NCBI GenBank assembly: GCA_900772425.1
Contig: CAAHEK010000184.1
Coordinates: 1 to 18,287 of the forward strand
DNA: 18,287 nucleotides
Origin: an uncultured Lachnospira sp.
GTDB lineage: Bacteria; Bacillota; Clostridia; Lachnospirales; Lachnospiraceae
Direction: 5' to 3'
The position numbers were made by a program, and so were the translations under genes. The notes under the pieces are model-generated. The model saw only the letters and a list, made by a program, of their open reading frames with translations, was not told where the DNA came from and made no database searches. This document shows, piece after piece, positions 7,963-15,971 of the stretch (position 1 is the stretch's first letter; each line of letters begins with the position of its first letter).

Positions 7963-8445
7963 ATATTAAGGATAATTATTGCGTTATTAGTGACAGTATT
8001 TGCAGTTTTTGATGATTTTAAAAGATACAGGATATCTAATCGGATTATAGTTGCCGGATTAATTGCGGGTGTGGTACTTCAGGCATGGAATATGTTTAAC
8101 AAAAGGTTTGAAGCTGAATATATTCTTGGACTGGTTGGTGGCTTTCTGCTTTCTTATTTCATGTATAAAGTAAGAGCTATAGGTGCAGGTGATGTAAAGC
8201 TTTATGCAGTTACAGGATTGCTTCTTGGAATAAAGATTATACCGGTTCTTATGGTTTCATCCATGATAGCAGGAGTTGTTATGGGAGGTGCATATATTTT
8301 ACTTAAGAAGAGCAGACAGGTTGTATTGCCACCATTTCAGGGAATTGGGGCCGGAGTGCTTCATGGTTTTCATTATTCATTGGCAGTTCTTATTGGAGAT
8401 ATTATAAGTATTGTATGCATTAGTTATGGAGGTATTGTTTTATGA
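7963..8445 (+). CDS. tadV: Type IV prepilin peptidase, TadV/CpaA family; probable non-standard start
   Basis: Integral membrane aspartic protease (peptidase family A24) that removes the leader of prepilins such as Flp. The two catalytic aspartates are visible: Asp18 in FDDFKRYRISN and Asp77 in GAGDVKL (numbered from the start used here). The length of about 160 residues and several hydrophobic segments fit the short TadV/CpaA type without a methyltransferase domain. The start is odd. GTG at 7990 is the first standard codon but cuts into the first membrane helix and is far from the perfect Shine-Dalgarno at 7949-7957. ATA at 7963 is seven bases past GGAGG and restores LRIIIALLVTVFAVF. I use 7963, with the start itself uncertain. 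The stop overlaps the next gene's ATG (ATGA, 8442-8445), indicating translational coupling. Confidence 0.88.
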   Translation: MLRIIIALLVTVFAVFDDFKRYRISNRIIVAGLIAGVVLQAWNMFNKRFEAEYILGLVGGFLLSYFMYKVRAIGAGDVKLYAVTGLLLGIKIIPVLMVSSMIAGVVMGGAYILLKKSRQVVLPPFQGIGAGVLHGFHYSLAVLIGDIISIVCISYGGIVL

Positions 8446-9443
8446 GTAAGGGCAAGGTGTGTTCAATTTATGATCCTGATACCGTCTATGCTAAGAGGCT
8501 CATGAATGTAATTAATTCCGATAACAAATATTCTTATAATGCCCAGATTTTTACGGACAAGAATGAACTGGACAGGTATTTACAGACTAATCCTTCCGGA
8601 GTTCTTATGATTAATGAGGAAACCTGTGATTATACGGCAAAAGATAAATATGGTGGAACATTAGTGGTTCTGTGTGAAGATGAGCCTAGTGACGAACGTA
8701 TTAAACAGAGCTATGGTGATAATGCTGTAGGAATATTTAAATATCAGGCTGCTAATAAGATAATCCGGCATGCATTTACAAGGTTAGAGGATAATGAGGA
8801 AGCAGTATACAATAAGTCGAAGATAATAGGAGTATATGGTGTTGATTCAACTCTGAAAAGCAAATTATCAATGGTCATAGCATCGGTTTATGCTTCTAAG
8901 GGGAAGACTTTATATATAAGCTTTGAAGAATTTTTTGCCGTTCAGGAGCTTATGCCGGTTACAGGGACCGGGACTTTGTCAGATATGCTTTATATGTATA
9001 AGCAGAATTATAAGCGCTTTAATGACACAATGAAGAATATAATATGCAGTTCCGGGGCTGTTGATTACATACCTCCTGTATCATGTGCAGATGATATAAC
9101 GTATTTTAATGCAGATGAATTATCGACATTTATGACAGATATTGGTAATGAATACAATTATGAGTATATAGTTGTTGACATCGGTAATGGTATCAGTATG
9201 CCATGGAATTTAATGGAACATTGCAAGAAGCTGTATATTGCAAACAGTGATGATTATATAGGCAGCCGTAAGCTGCAACAGTTTTTCAGATATGTATGCG
9301 AATGTTATGACAGGAATATAGATAAAGCAATGACAAGCATTAATTTTTCAATGGATGACACACTACTATCGTCGCAATTCTGGGACAATATTATATCAAG
9401 CAGTACATATTCAAGGATTAAGGAGATAATTGATAATGAATGA
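8442..9443 (+). CDS. tadZ: TadZ/CpaE-like pilus localisation protein with degenerate P-loop
   Basis: A 333-residue cytoplasmic protein of the MinD/ParA-like TadZ family that positions the Tad pilus machine. Residues ~1-115 form an atypical receiver-like domain. The ATPase-like domain starts at ~127 (KIIGVYGVDS). The expected Walker A (GGxGKT type) is replaced by GVDSTLKSKLS (133-143), losing the glycines and the canonical GKT. A Walker-B-like strand, YIVVDIGNG, is at 242-250. TadZ proteins with atypical ATPase motifs are known, including a structurally studied Eubacterium rectale one. The start has GGAGG nine bases upstream and overlaps the peptidase stop; its end overlaps the TadA ATG by eight bases. 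It may bind but not hydrolyse nucleotide; that is inference. Confidence 0.88.
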   Translation: MSKGKVCSIYDPDTVYAKRLMNVINSDNKYSYNAQIFTDKNELDRYLQTNPSGVLMINEETCDYTAKDKYGGTLVVLCEDEPSDERIKQSYGDNAVGIFKYQAANKIIRHAFTRLEDNEEAVYNKSKIIGVYGVDSTLKSKLSMVIASVYASKGKTLYISFEEFFAVQELMPVTGTGTLSDMLYMYKQNYKRFNDTMKNIICSSGAVDYIPPVSCADDITYFNADELSTFMTDIGNEYNYEYIVVDIGNGISMPWNLMEHCKKLYIANSDDYIGSRKLQQFFRYVCECYDRNIDKAMTSINFSMDDTLLSSQFWDNIISSSTYSRIKEIIDNE

Positions 9444-10656
9444 TGAATTTCTTGAATTAAAAGAAGAAATTTATTCAAGGCTTGATATAGGAACAGAAAT
9501 ATCGGATGAACAGTTATATGCTGTTGTAGATGAATGCATATTTGAAAAAAGCCGGTCAAGGGTTATTGCAATATCAAAAAGGGAAAAGCTTCGTGCAAGG
9601 CTTTTTAATGCTATTAAGAAACTTGATATATTACAGGAACTACTGGAGGACGATGATATCACAGAAATAATGATTAATGGCTGTAATGATATTTTTGTTG
9701 AAAAGAATGGAAGAATTACCAGATGTGATATTGTGTTTGAAAGCCGTGAAAGGCTTACGGAGGTTGCACAGAAAATAGCGGCAATGTCTAACAGAATAGT
9801 AAATGAGGCGAGGCCTATAGTTGATACAAGGCTTGAAGATGGTTCAAGAGTTAATATAGTATTGCCGCCGGCAGCTATAGATGGTCCGGTTATAACAATA
9901 AGAAAATTTTATGATGAGCCTTTAACTATAGAAAAGCTGATAAGCATAAATTCCATATCCAAAGAGGCAGCAGAATTCCTAAAAAAAGCTGTAGAAGCCA
10001 GATATAACATATTTATAAGTGGTGGAACAGGAAGTGGCAAAACAACATTTCTAAATGCATTATCTAATTTTATTCCCAAGGATGAAAGAGTTATAACAAT
10101 CGAAGATTCAGCGGAACTGCAGATAAAAGGGGTTAACAATCTTGTAAGGCTTGAAGCAAGGAATGCTAATGCGCAGGGTGAGAATGAGATAACCATAAGA
10201 GATCTTATTAAATCAAGTTTAAGAATGAGACCTGACAGAATTATAGTCGGGGAAGTCAGGGGGGCAGAGGCAATAGACATGTTGCAGGCAATGAACACAG
10301 GGCATGACGGAAGTCTTTCAACAGGGCACAGTAATAGCACGGCAGATATGCTGTCAAGACTTGAGACAATGGTTTTGATGGGAATGCAGCTGCCACTGGA
10401 TGCAATAAGAAAGCAGATTGGTTCGGCTATAGATATCATAGTGCAGTTGGGAAGGTTAAGGGATAAGACAAGAAAAGTCTTAGAGATAACGGAGGTGTAT
10501 ACGGATGAAAATGGGTTGGTCAGACTTTCACAATTATATAAATTTTGTGAAACTGAAGAAAGTAAGGATGGAAAAGTCAGGGGATTTCTTAAAAAACAGA
10601 ATTGCGAGTTATATAACCAATCCAAAATGTATAATGCAGGAATTAAAGAGTGGTGA
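9436..10656 (+). CDS. tadA: Tad pilus assembly ATPase TadA/CpaF
   Basis: Hexameric secretion ATPase at the membrane base that powers Flp pilus assembly. It has 406 residues from the ATG at 9436; an in-frame TTG at 9430 is less well placed relative to AGGAG (9421-9425). After the N-terminal domain, all core motifs are intact: Walker A GGTGSGKTT (196-204), Asp box ITIEDSAEL (220-228), Walker B RIIVGEVRG (268-276) and His box GHDGSLSTGHSN (289-300). It has no membrane segments. The first eight bases overlap TadZ, and the last part overlaps the TadB frame. The C-terminal ~45 residues (ETEESKDGKVRGF...) are a variable tail usual for the family. Confidence 0.97.
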   Translation: MNDEFLELKEEIYSRLDIGTEISDEQLYAVVDECIFEKSRSRVIAISKREKLRARLFNAIKKLDILQELLEDDDITEIMINGCNDIFVEKNGRITRCDIVFESRERLTEVAQKIAAMSNRIVNEARPIVDTRLEDGSRVNIVLPPAAIDGPVITIRKFYDEPLTIEKLISINSISKEAAEFLKKAVEARYNIFISGGTGSGKTTFLNALSNFIPKDERVITIEDSAELQIKGVNNLVRLEARNANAQGENEITIRDLIKSSLRMRPDRIIVGEVRGAEAIDMLQAMNTGHDGSLSTGHSNSTADMLSRLETMVLMGMQLPLDAIRKQIGSAIDIIVQLGRLRDKTRKVLEITEVYTDENGLVRLSQLYKFCETEESKDGKVRGFLKKQNCELYNQSKMYNAGIKEW

Positions 10657-11356
10657 TTTAAGAGCCTTAATTGAGGGACTGGCTGTAATTATTACCATAG
10701 CATATATATTTTATGGAAATGTGATGGTATCAATATTATTGAGTCCGTATGTAATCTATTATATCAGGAATAAAAGAACAGAAAGGCTGGAACAAAGTAA
10801 AAAAACATTAACAGTGAAATTCAAGGATGGACTTATGTCGGTGGCATTTGCCCTGAATGCAGGTTATTCTGTTGAGAATGGATTTAGGGAAGCTGTAAAG
10901 GAGCTGCGTTCACTTTATGGTGAGGATGATACGATAACAAAAGAATTTGCCAATATAGTGTATAGAATAAACAGAAATGAGAGTCTTGAAGATATACTGG
11001 ATGAATTTGCAAAGGAAACGGATATAGAAGATATAAGGTATTTTGCTGAAATTTTCAGGTATGCCAAGAAAAGTGGCGGAGATCTCATAGCTGTAATAAG
11101 AAATACAGCTGACAATATAAGGGAAAAGACGGAAACCATGCAGGAGATAAACACGTTAATAAGTGGAAAAAAGATGGAACAAAAAATAATGAGTTTAGTA
11201 CCATTTGGCATGATTATGTATTTAAAACTTGCATCGGCTGAGTTTATAGAGCCGTTATATGGCAATGCTACAGGTATTTTTATAATGACGGTATGTCTTA
11301 TCATGTATGTTTTTTCTAATTGTCTGGCAAAGAGGATTGTAAATATTGAAGTTTAA
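10568..11356 (+). CDS. tadB: Tad inner-membrane platform protein TadB (T2SS F family)
   Basis: Polytopic membrane protein that forms, with TadC, the platform on which the ATPase acts. Numbered from the ATG at 10568, there are hydrophobic segments at ~34-67, a cytoplasmic T2SSF domain (~85-205, with MSVAFALNAGYSVENGF and YAKKSGGDL), then segments ~207-223 and ~234-252. The start is uncertain. An ATG at 10505 has a textbook GGAGGTG seven bases upstream (10491-10497), which would add 21 residues and overlap tadA by 152 bp, but that Shine-Dalgarno also encodes the conserved TadA residues EVYTDENG. ATG 10634 is a third option. I chose 10568 as a compromise. Its stop overlaps the TTG start of tadC. 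Confidence 0.9.
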   Translation: MEKSGDFLKNRIASYITNPKCIMQELKSGDLRALIEGLAVIITIAYIFYGNVMVSILLSPYVIYYIRNKRTERLEQSKKTLTVKFKDGLMSVAFALNAGYSVENGFREAVKELRSLYGEDDTITKEFANIVYRINRNESLEDILDEFAKETDIEDIRYFAEIFRYAKKSGGDLIAVIRNTADNIREKTETMQEINTLISGKKMEQKIMSLVPFGMIMYLKLASAEFIEPLYGNATGIFIMTVCLIMYVFSNCLAKRIVNIEV

Positions 11357-12593
11357 AAATTTAAATATTAAATCAGTTAGGGGAATGGTCCTTATCGTTG
11401 TTGTGGTAAGCATTTTTTTGTATATGGCAGCAGTTAATATGCGTGATACAAATAAGATAACTGACAGGAAAATAAAAAGACCGGATTATGGGAGTGAAAC
11501 AAAAACCGAGAAGTTAAAAATTCTGGATGACAATGGAAATTTATTAACTGACATGGAACTGTCTGTTATGGCAAGGCAGATACCAGAGGAACAGCTTGAA
11601 GAATACTTTATTAATGAGTATGAGGAAATTCTTGAAGTTATAAAAGGTGAAAATGACAGTCTGTCTGATGTAAAGAATGACCTTAATCTTATAACAGTCA
11701 CACCGGATAAAATTATGACAATAGACTGGTATTCAGACAATTATAAAGTGCTCAACTATAACGGAGTAGTAGGAAATTCAGGCTTTGATAAAGGGCATTA
11801 TGAAAATGTTAATCTGACTGCGGTTATAAAATACAATGAATTTTCTGCGGAATACAACATTCCTGTAAGAGTATGTGCAAAAGATTTGACAGAGGAACAA
11901 AGATACAAAGCTGATATTGTAAAAGAAATTAATAATATTGAGTTGGCAGGAAGAGAAAATGAGTATATGGAACTTCCAGAAGCAATAGAAGGGAAAAGCA
12001 TAAGTTATGTATATGATGATGCTTCAGACTCTCCTGTAGTTTATCTGCTGCTTGGAATTGCTGCGGTATTTGTTATTGTGTTTGGCAATAAACAGAAAAA
12101 AGCGGAGAAATTAATGAAACGTAAGAAGCTGCTTATGTATGATTATCCTGAGCTTATATCAAAGCTTACATTACTTACCGGTGCAGGAATGACAGTAAGA
12201 AAAGCCTGGGAGAAGATAGTCCTAGACTATAAAAAACAAAGATCAGAGGGCGGTATAAAGACACGTATAGTGTATGAGGAAATGTATGAAACATTTTGCA
12301 ATATGCAGGCCGGAATATCGGAAGTTAAAGCATATGAAAAGTTTGGAAGAAGATGTGATACAAAAGAATACATGAAGCTGGCATCGCTTCTTGGACAAAA
12401 TATTAAAAAAGGGACAAAGGATATTTCGAGAATGCTTGAAGAGGAGGCAAAAGATGCCTTTGAACTGCGAAAGAGCACGGCAAAGCAGAAGGGAGAAGAG
12501 GCAGGTACCAAGCTGCTTATTCCTATGATTATAATGCTTGTAATTGTCATGGTAATCGTAATGGTTCCTTCGATGATGAATTTTCAGATATAA
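11346..12593 (+). CDS. tadC: TadC-like platform protein with a large extracytoplasmic insertion
   Basis: Second T2SS F-family platform component. It has 415 residues, longer than the usual ~300 for TadC. The architecture is unusual: TM1 (14-31), about 200 predicted extracytoplasmic residues (32-229) with no fold I recognise, TM2 (230-247), a cytoplasmic T2SSF domain (~258-385, with LMYDYPELISKLTLLTGAGMT) and TM3 (388-408). Typical TadC has two closely spaced N-terminal helices, so the loop between them appears enlarged. The start is TTG at 11346 with AGAGGA (11331-11336) nine bases upstream, overlapping the TadB stop; the first in-frame ATG (11385) would remove half of TM1. Coupled translation with TadB is likely. 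Confidence 0.85.
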   Translation: MKFKNLNIKSVRGMVLIVVVVSIFLYMAAVNMRDTNKITDRKIKRPDYGSETKTEKLKILDDNGNLLTDMELSVMARQIPEEQLEEYFINEYEEILEVIKGENDSLSDVKNDLNLITVTPDKIMTIDWYSDNYKVLNYNGVVGNSGFDKGHYENVNLTAVIKYNEFSAEYNIPVRVCAKDLTEEQRYKADIVKEINNIELAGRENEYMELPEAIEGKSISYVYDDASDSPVVYLLLGIAAVFVIVFGNKQKKAEKLMKRKKLLMYDYPELISKLTLLTGAGMTVRKAWEKIVLDYKKQRSEGGIKTRIVYEEMYETFCNMQAGISEVKAYEKFGRRCDTKEYMKLASLLGQNIKKGTKDISRMLEEEAKDAFELRKSTAKQKGEEAGTKLLIPMIIMLVIVMVIVMVPSMMNFQI

Positions 12594-12630
12594 AAAATAC
12601 AAAAATAAAACAAGATAGGAGATTAAAGTT

Positions 12631-12816
12631 ATGAAAAAGATAAATATAAAAAGAGAAATTAAAGAGTTTGCAGCAGATGAGACAGGAATGGGAGTTGTTG
12701 AGATTGTTCTGATAATTATAGTGTTAATAGGGCTTGTAATAATATTTAAAAAGCAGATTACATCACTTGTTAATTCGATATTGGGAAAGATGACAAGTCA
12801 GGCAAACCAGATTTAA
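12631..12816 (+). CDS. flp: Flp-type (type IVb) major pilin
   Basis: The 61-residue precursor of the pilus subunit. A charged 19-residue leader ends at Gly19. The predicted cleavage site is G19|MGVVE, with the required glutamate at +5 (Glu24), followed by a continuous hydrophobic helix (IVLIIIVLIGLVIIF, 25-39) and a short polar tail. The mature subunit would be only 42 residues, normal for Flp pilins. The motif TGMGVVEIVLIIIVLIGLVI fits the Flp1 family of clostridia. AGGAG (12617-12621) lies nine bases before the ATG. It is placed between tadC and the large surface protein, about 40 bp from each, so it belongs to the operon; no dedicated promoter or attenuating terminator is evident. Confidence 0.93.
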   Translation: MKKINIKREIKEFAADETGMGVVEIVLIIIVLIGLVIIFKKQITSLVNSILGKMTSQANQI

Positions 12817-12860
12817 GGATGAACGGAGTGTTTGGTAAATAATATGGGATATGGAGGCAC

Positions 12861-14990
12861 ATGTTTGATTATAAGAGAAATAGAAATAAAGATTTGAAAT
12901 ATAAAGAGGCGTGTTTAAAAGCTGATGGACAGATAACTGTAATGGCGGCGCTGGTATTTACACTTGTGCTTTCTTTGGTAATCATATGCATAAAATCAGC
13001 AAGATTATCAGCTGCATATACCAATATAAAACATGCGTGCAGGCTGGCATCAGATGCAGTATTTGCAGGGTATAACAATGAGGTGTTGGATGAGTTCGAC
13101 ATAATGGTATTAAAGAAAGGTGACGTATTAAATGAAAAACTTTCAAAATACATATCTGATAACAGTAATTCAAGGCTTATTACAGCCTCTTTTGACACCT
13201 ATAATATGATGACTGATGATGCAGGAATATATATGAAAGACCAGGCTGTGTCATATATGAGATATGGCGTATTATCGGAAGTTGTGAGTGGATTTATGTC
13301 ATCTGAGGAGCAGGTTAAAAAGGCAGACAAAGTAAATGAAATAACGGACAGCATTGCAGCTTGTGAGGAACAGTTATGCAGCCTTGATGAAAATATACTG
13401 GAATTGATAGAGCTTGTAGAAGGTTTAGAAACCAATCAGGACGGATTTGTCGTAAAAAATAATAAACCTGTGGCGGTAAAAGAATATTTTGCAAAGTCGG
13501 TAATTCATGGAGAACTGACAATGAATAAGGCGGCAATAAATAATCAGACAGTATATGATGCTGTTTCGGGATATGGAAGCTTTTATAAAGATGTCGATGA
13601 GTATATTGATGCGATAATATATGTTTTTGATGAAATAGAAGAACTTGAGGATGCTGAGGGTTATCTGGGAAGTTATAACGATACATATAGAAATAATTAT
13701 GATGAACTAAAGACAATATGTGAATCCGTAAAAGATAAGACACAGAAAGCACTTGATGTAATATCAAGGTTTGATGAGAACCGTGAAAAGGCAGGAGATA
13801 CAATACAGGATTGTAGAAAAAAGCTTGATGATAGCAGGGAAATAATTGGGGACGAATTGTATGATGGTTTAGATGAAGATATTACAGTTATGGAAAATGA
13901 GAATGCATCTAACAAGCGCAAAATGTGTGATATTGATAAAATACGTCAGGGACTTGAAAAAAATATAATCAGGCTTAACAGTGCACTTAAATATATAAAG
14001 TGGATGGATGTAGGTTTATCAGATAAGAATGTAGGAAATTTGAGAAATTATGTGCAGAATTTAAAAATTTCCCTGGATGGCATGGATAATTCAACGCTGA
14101 GATTTGATTATTCGGGAATAGATTTCAGCTCGGATTCTACAGGGCTGGGAGCAATAAAAAAGTTGTACAGTACACTTACAGATGGAATAGTGGGACTTGT
14201 TCTTGAAGAGGATAGCATATCGGATAAAACAATCAGCTATATGGATTTAGCTTCTTCATTAAGTGGTGAATATGAAGGAAAAGATAGCATTGTTGAAGAG
14301 ACCATGGATACATTATTATTTGATGAATATATTCTTACACATTTTGCTGGTTATACAGATTATAGTAAGGATTCAGATTCAGGAAAGAAGCTTGATTATA
14401 TGGTGGAGTATATTCTGGAGGGGAACGAAAGTGACAGAGAAAATTTAAAGAATTCCATGGTAAAAATATCATTAATAAGAGAGGGAATGAATCTCGCATA
14501 TTTATTGACGGATAAAGAAAAAAAGAGTCAGGCATATGCATTGGCTGCCACGCTGCTTGGATTTACAGGTAATACGGCGATTATTAAGGCAGGACAGTAT
14601 CTTGTTTTGACAGTATGGGCATACGGAGAAGCAATTATGGATCTGAAAAAGATATATAGTGGCAAGCGTTGTGAGTTTATAAAGTCAAAGGATAACTGGC
14701 AGCTTAGCCTTTCTAATCTTATTGCTATGAGGTTTTCATTGAATGAGGATAATGATACAGATAAGAGTGGGCTTTCTTATAAGGACTATTTACGGATGCT
14801 GTTGATATTGGAAGGAAAAGCAAAAAAGAATTACAGGACAATGGGAGCGATAGAAATCCGTATGATAGAAAAAGGAAAGGAAGATTTTCGAATGAGGGAT
14901 TATATTGCTAAGGCAAGTGGAAGAGCTGTATTTAATTGTGGTGAATATATAGGATATTATTCCTTAAATATTTCCGGCAGTTATTTATAG
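12861..14990 (+). CDS. Large DUF5702-like surface/pseudopilin protein of the Tad locus
   Basis: A 709-residue protein with one N-terminal membrane segment (~25-45, ITVMAALVFTLVLSLVIICI) followed by KSARLSAAYTNIKHACRLASDAVFAGYN, which resembles the start of DUF5702 proteins found with clostridial Tad loci. The remainder is predicted extracytoplasmic, acidic and helix-rich, with coiled-coil-like stretches around 150-185 and 265-385. There is no enzymatic motif I recognise. Its N-terminus is organised like TadE/TadG pseudopilins, but it lacks the G|xxxxE cleavage pattern (after Gly23 the +5 residue is Met), so processing is doubtful. The ATG has GGAGG only three bases upstream, a tight spacing, but no better in-frame start is visible. 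It may be a tip, anchor or minor pilus component; that is inference from position. Confidence 0.78.
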   Translation: MFDYKRNRNKDLKYKEACLKADGQITVMAALVFTLVLSLVIICIKSARLSAAYTNIKHACRLASDAVFAGYNNEVLDEFDIMVLKKGDVLNEKLSKYISDNSNSRLITASFDTYNMMTDDAGIYMKDQAVSYMRYGVLSEVVSGFMSSEEQVKKADKVNEITDSIAACEEQLCSLDENILELIELVEGLETNQDGFVVKNNKPVAVKEYFAKSVIHGELTMNKAAINNQTVYDAVSGYGSFYKDVDEYIDAIIYVFDEIEELEDAEGYLGSYNDTYRNNYDELKTICESVKDKTQKALDVISRFDENREKAGDTIQDCRKKLDDSREIIGDELYDGLDEDITVMENENASNKRKMCDIDKIRQGLEKNIIRLNSALKYIKWMDVGLSDKNVGNLRNYVQNLKISLDGMDNSTLRFDYSGIDFSSDSTGLGAIKKLYSTLTDGIVGLVLEEDSISDKTISYMDLASSLSGEYEGKDSIVEETMDTLLFDEYILTHFAGYTDYSKDSDSGKKLDYMVEYILEGNESDRENLKNSMVKISLIREGMNLAYLLTDKEKKSQAYALAATLLGFTGNTAIIKAGQYLVLTVWAYGEAIMDLKKIYSGKRCEFIKSKDNWQLSLSNLIAMRFSLNEDNDTDKSGLSYKDYLRMLLILEGKAKKNYRTMGAIEIRMIEKGKEDFRMRDYIAKASGRAVFNCGEYIGYYSLNISGSYL

Positions 14991-15059
14991 AAACAGAATG
15001 ATTTATATCTGGCATGACATGTGCCTGTTTATTAATTGCGCAGAAAAGGACAGGTGGAA

Positions 15060-15968
15060 ATGAAAAATTATAAAGAAAGTAATAATGCTGCGACGCCAAC
15101 AGCTAATAAAGAGGCATATGTTTCTGCATCTGCAACGCTTGAAGGGGCAATTGTTATTCCGCTGTTTATATATGCTGTTGCTGCGGTTATATATATTTTA
15201 CAGATTATGGCGGTAAAGGCACGGGTGTATGAGGCATCATATAAAAGTATTAAAAAAATGGCAGCTTATACATACACATACGAAGAATTGAAATCTAACT
15301 TTGCCAATATTGATTTAATAAAAAATATAACAGGATTATCAGATGATGAAACGTCCGGTTTAAAAAGTACAGTAGAGAATGGTGCAACAATAGAGCTGTT
15401 TAAACTGCTTCTGATAAATGAGCTTGGAACGGATTATGCTAAGAATAATAATATAGCAGGTGGTAATCTGGGATTTATTCTGACAGGATCGGAAGTATTA
15501 AAAGAAGGCTCACTTATAAATATCAAAATAAAATACGTGATAAAAAATCCTTTTGACATATTTGGCATAGGGAAAGTTGCAGTTGAGCAGAACTTAAAAA
15601 CAGATGCCTGGCTTGGGGAGGATAAGGATACATTTACAAGTAAAGGTAAATCTAATGAGCAGGAGGTATATATTACTTCAAAGGGCAGTGTGTATCATAC
15701 GAAATTAACATGTACACATTTATTAAGAAATATACAGACTATAAGTGTCAGTCAGATTAAGGACATCAGAAACAGTTCAGGAGGAATATATTACGAATGT
15801 GAATATTGTAACGATTATGATGGCTCGTCGGTTGTTTATTACACACAGTATGGCAGCAGGTATCATAAAAACTCGGGTTGTGTACAGCTTCAGAGAACAA
15901 TAATAAGAGTTCCGTTAAGTGAAGTAAAAGACAGGAAATTATGCGAAAAGTGCGGAAGTGAGGAGTAG
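15060..15968 (+). CDS. TadE-like pseudopilin with two C-terminal His/Cys modules
   Basis: A 302-residue protein. The segment SASATLEGAIVIPLFIYAVAA (22-42) is the TadE-type hydrophobic helix with the acidic residue in S.TLEGA and the proline typical of these minor pilins. A middle region (55-195) of mixed structure follows. The C-terminus holds two related modules. Module 1 (203-250) has YH at 212-213, Cys218, Cys247 and Cys250; module 2 (259-298) has YH at 268-269, Cys274, Cys295 and Cys298. Each therefore offers one His and three Cys in HxxxxC...CxxC order, like a small zinc site. The ATG at 15060 has AGAAAAGGA nine bases upstream; an in-frame TTG at 15036 is less likely. No function is known for the modules. 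Confidence 0.82.
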   Translation: MKNYKESNNAATPTANKEAYVSASATLEGAIVIPLFIYAVAAVIYILQIMAVKARVYEASYKSIKKMAAYTYTYEELKSNFANIDLIKNITGLSDDETSGLKSTVENGATIELFKLLLINELGTDYAKNNNIAGGNLGFILTGSEVLKEGSLINIKIKYVIKNPFDIFGIGKVAVEQNLKTDAWLGEDKDTFTSKGKSNEQEVYITSKGSVYHTKLTCTHLLRNIQTISVSQIKDIRNSSGGIYYECEYCNDYDGSSVVYYTQYGSRYHKNSGCVQLQRTIIRVPLSEVKDRKLCEKCGSEE

Positions 15969-15971
15969 TTT

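Noticed and set aside
9909..10625. Long minus-strand open frame of 238 codons
   Set aside because: It lies antisense over tadA, whose motifs are complete; the frame is a composition shadow with no ribosome-binding site or recognisable domain.
14991..15030. Hairpin-like sequence between the large surface gene and the TadE-like gene (GGCA...TGCC with AAACAG...CTGTTT)
   Set aside because: The core stem is four G/C-A/T pairs plus wobble pairs, the outer arms need a 14-base bulge, and only a weak T-rich stretch follows. Not strong enough to call a terminator.
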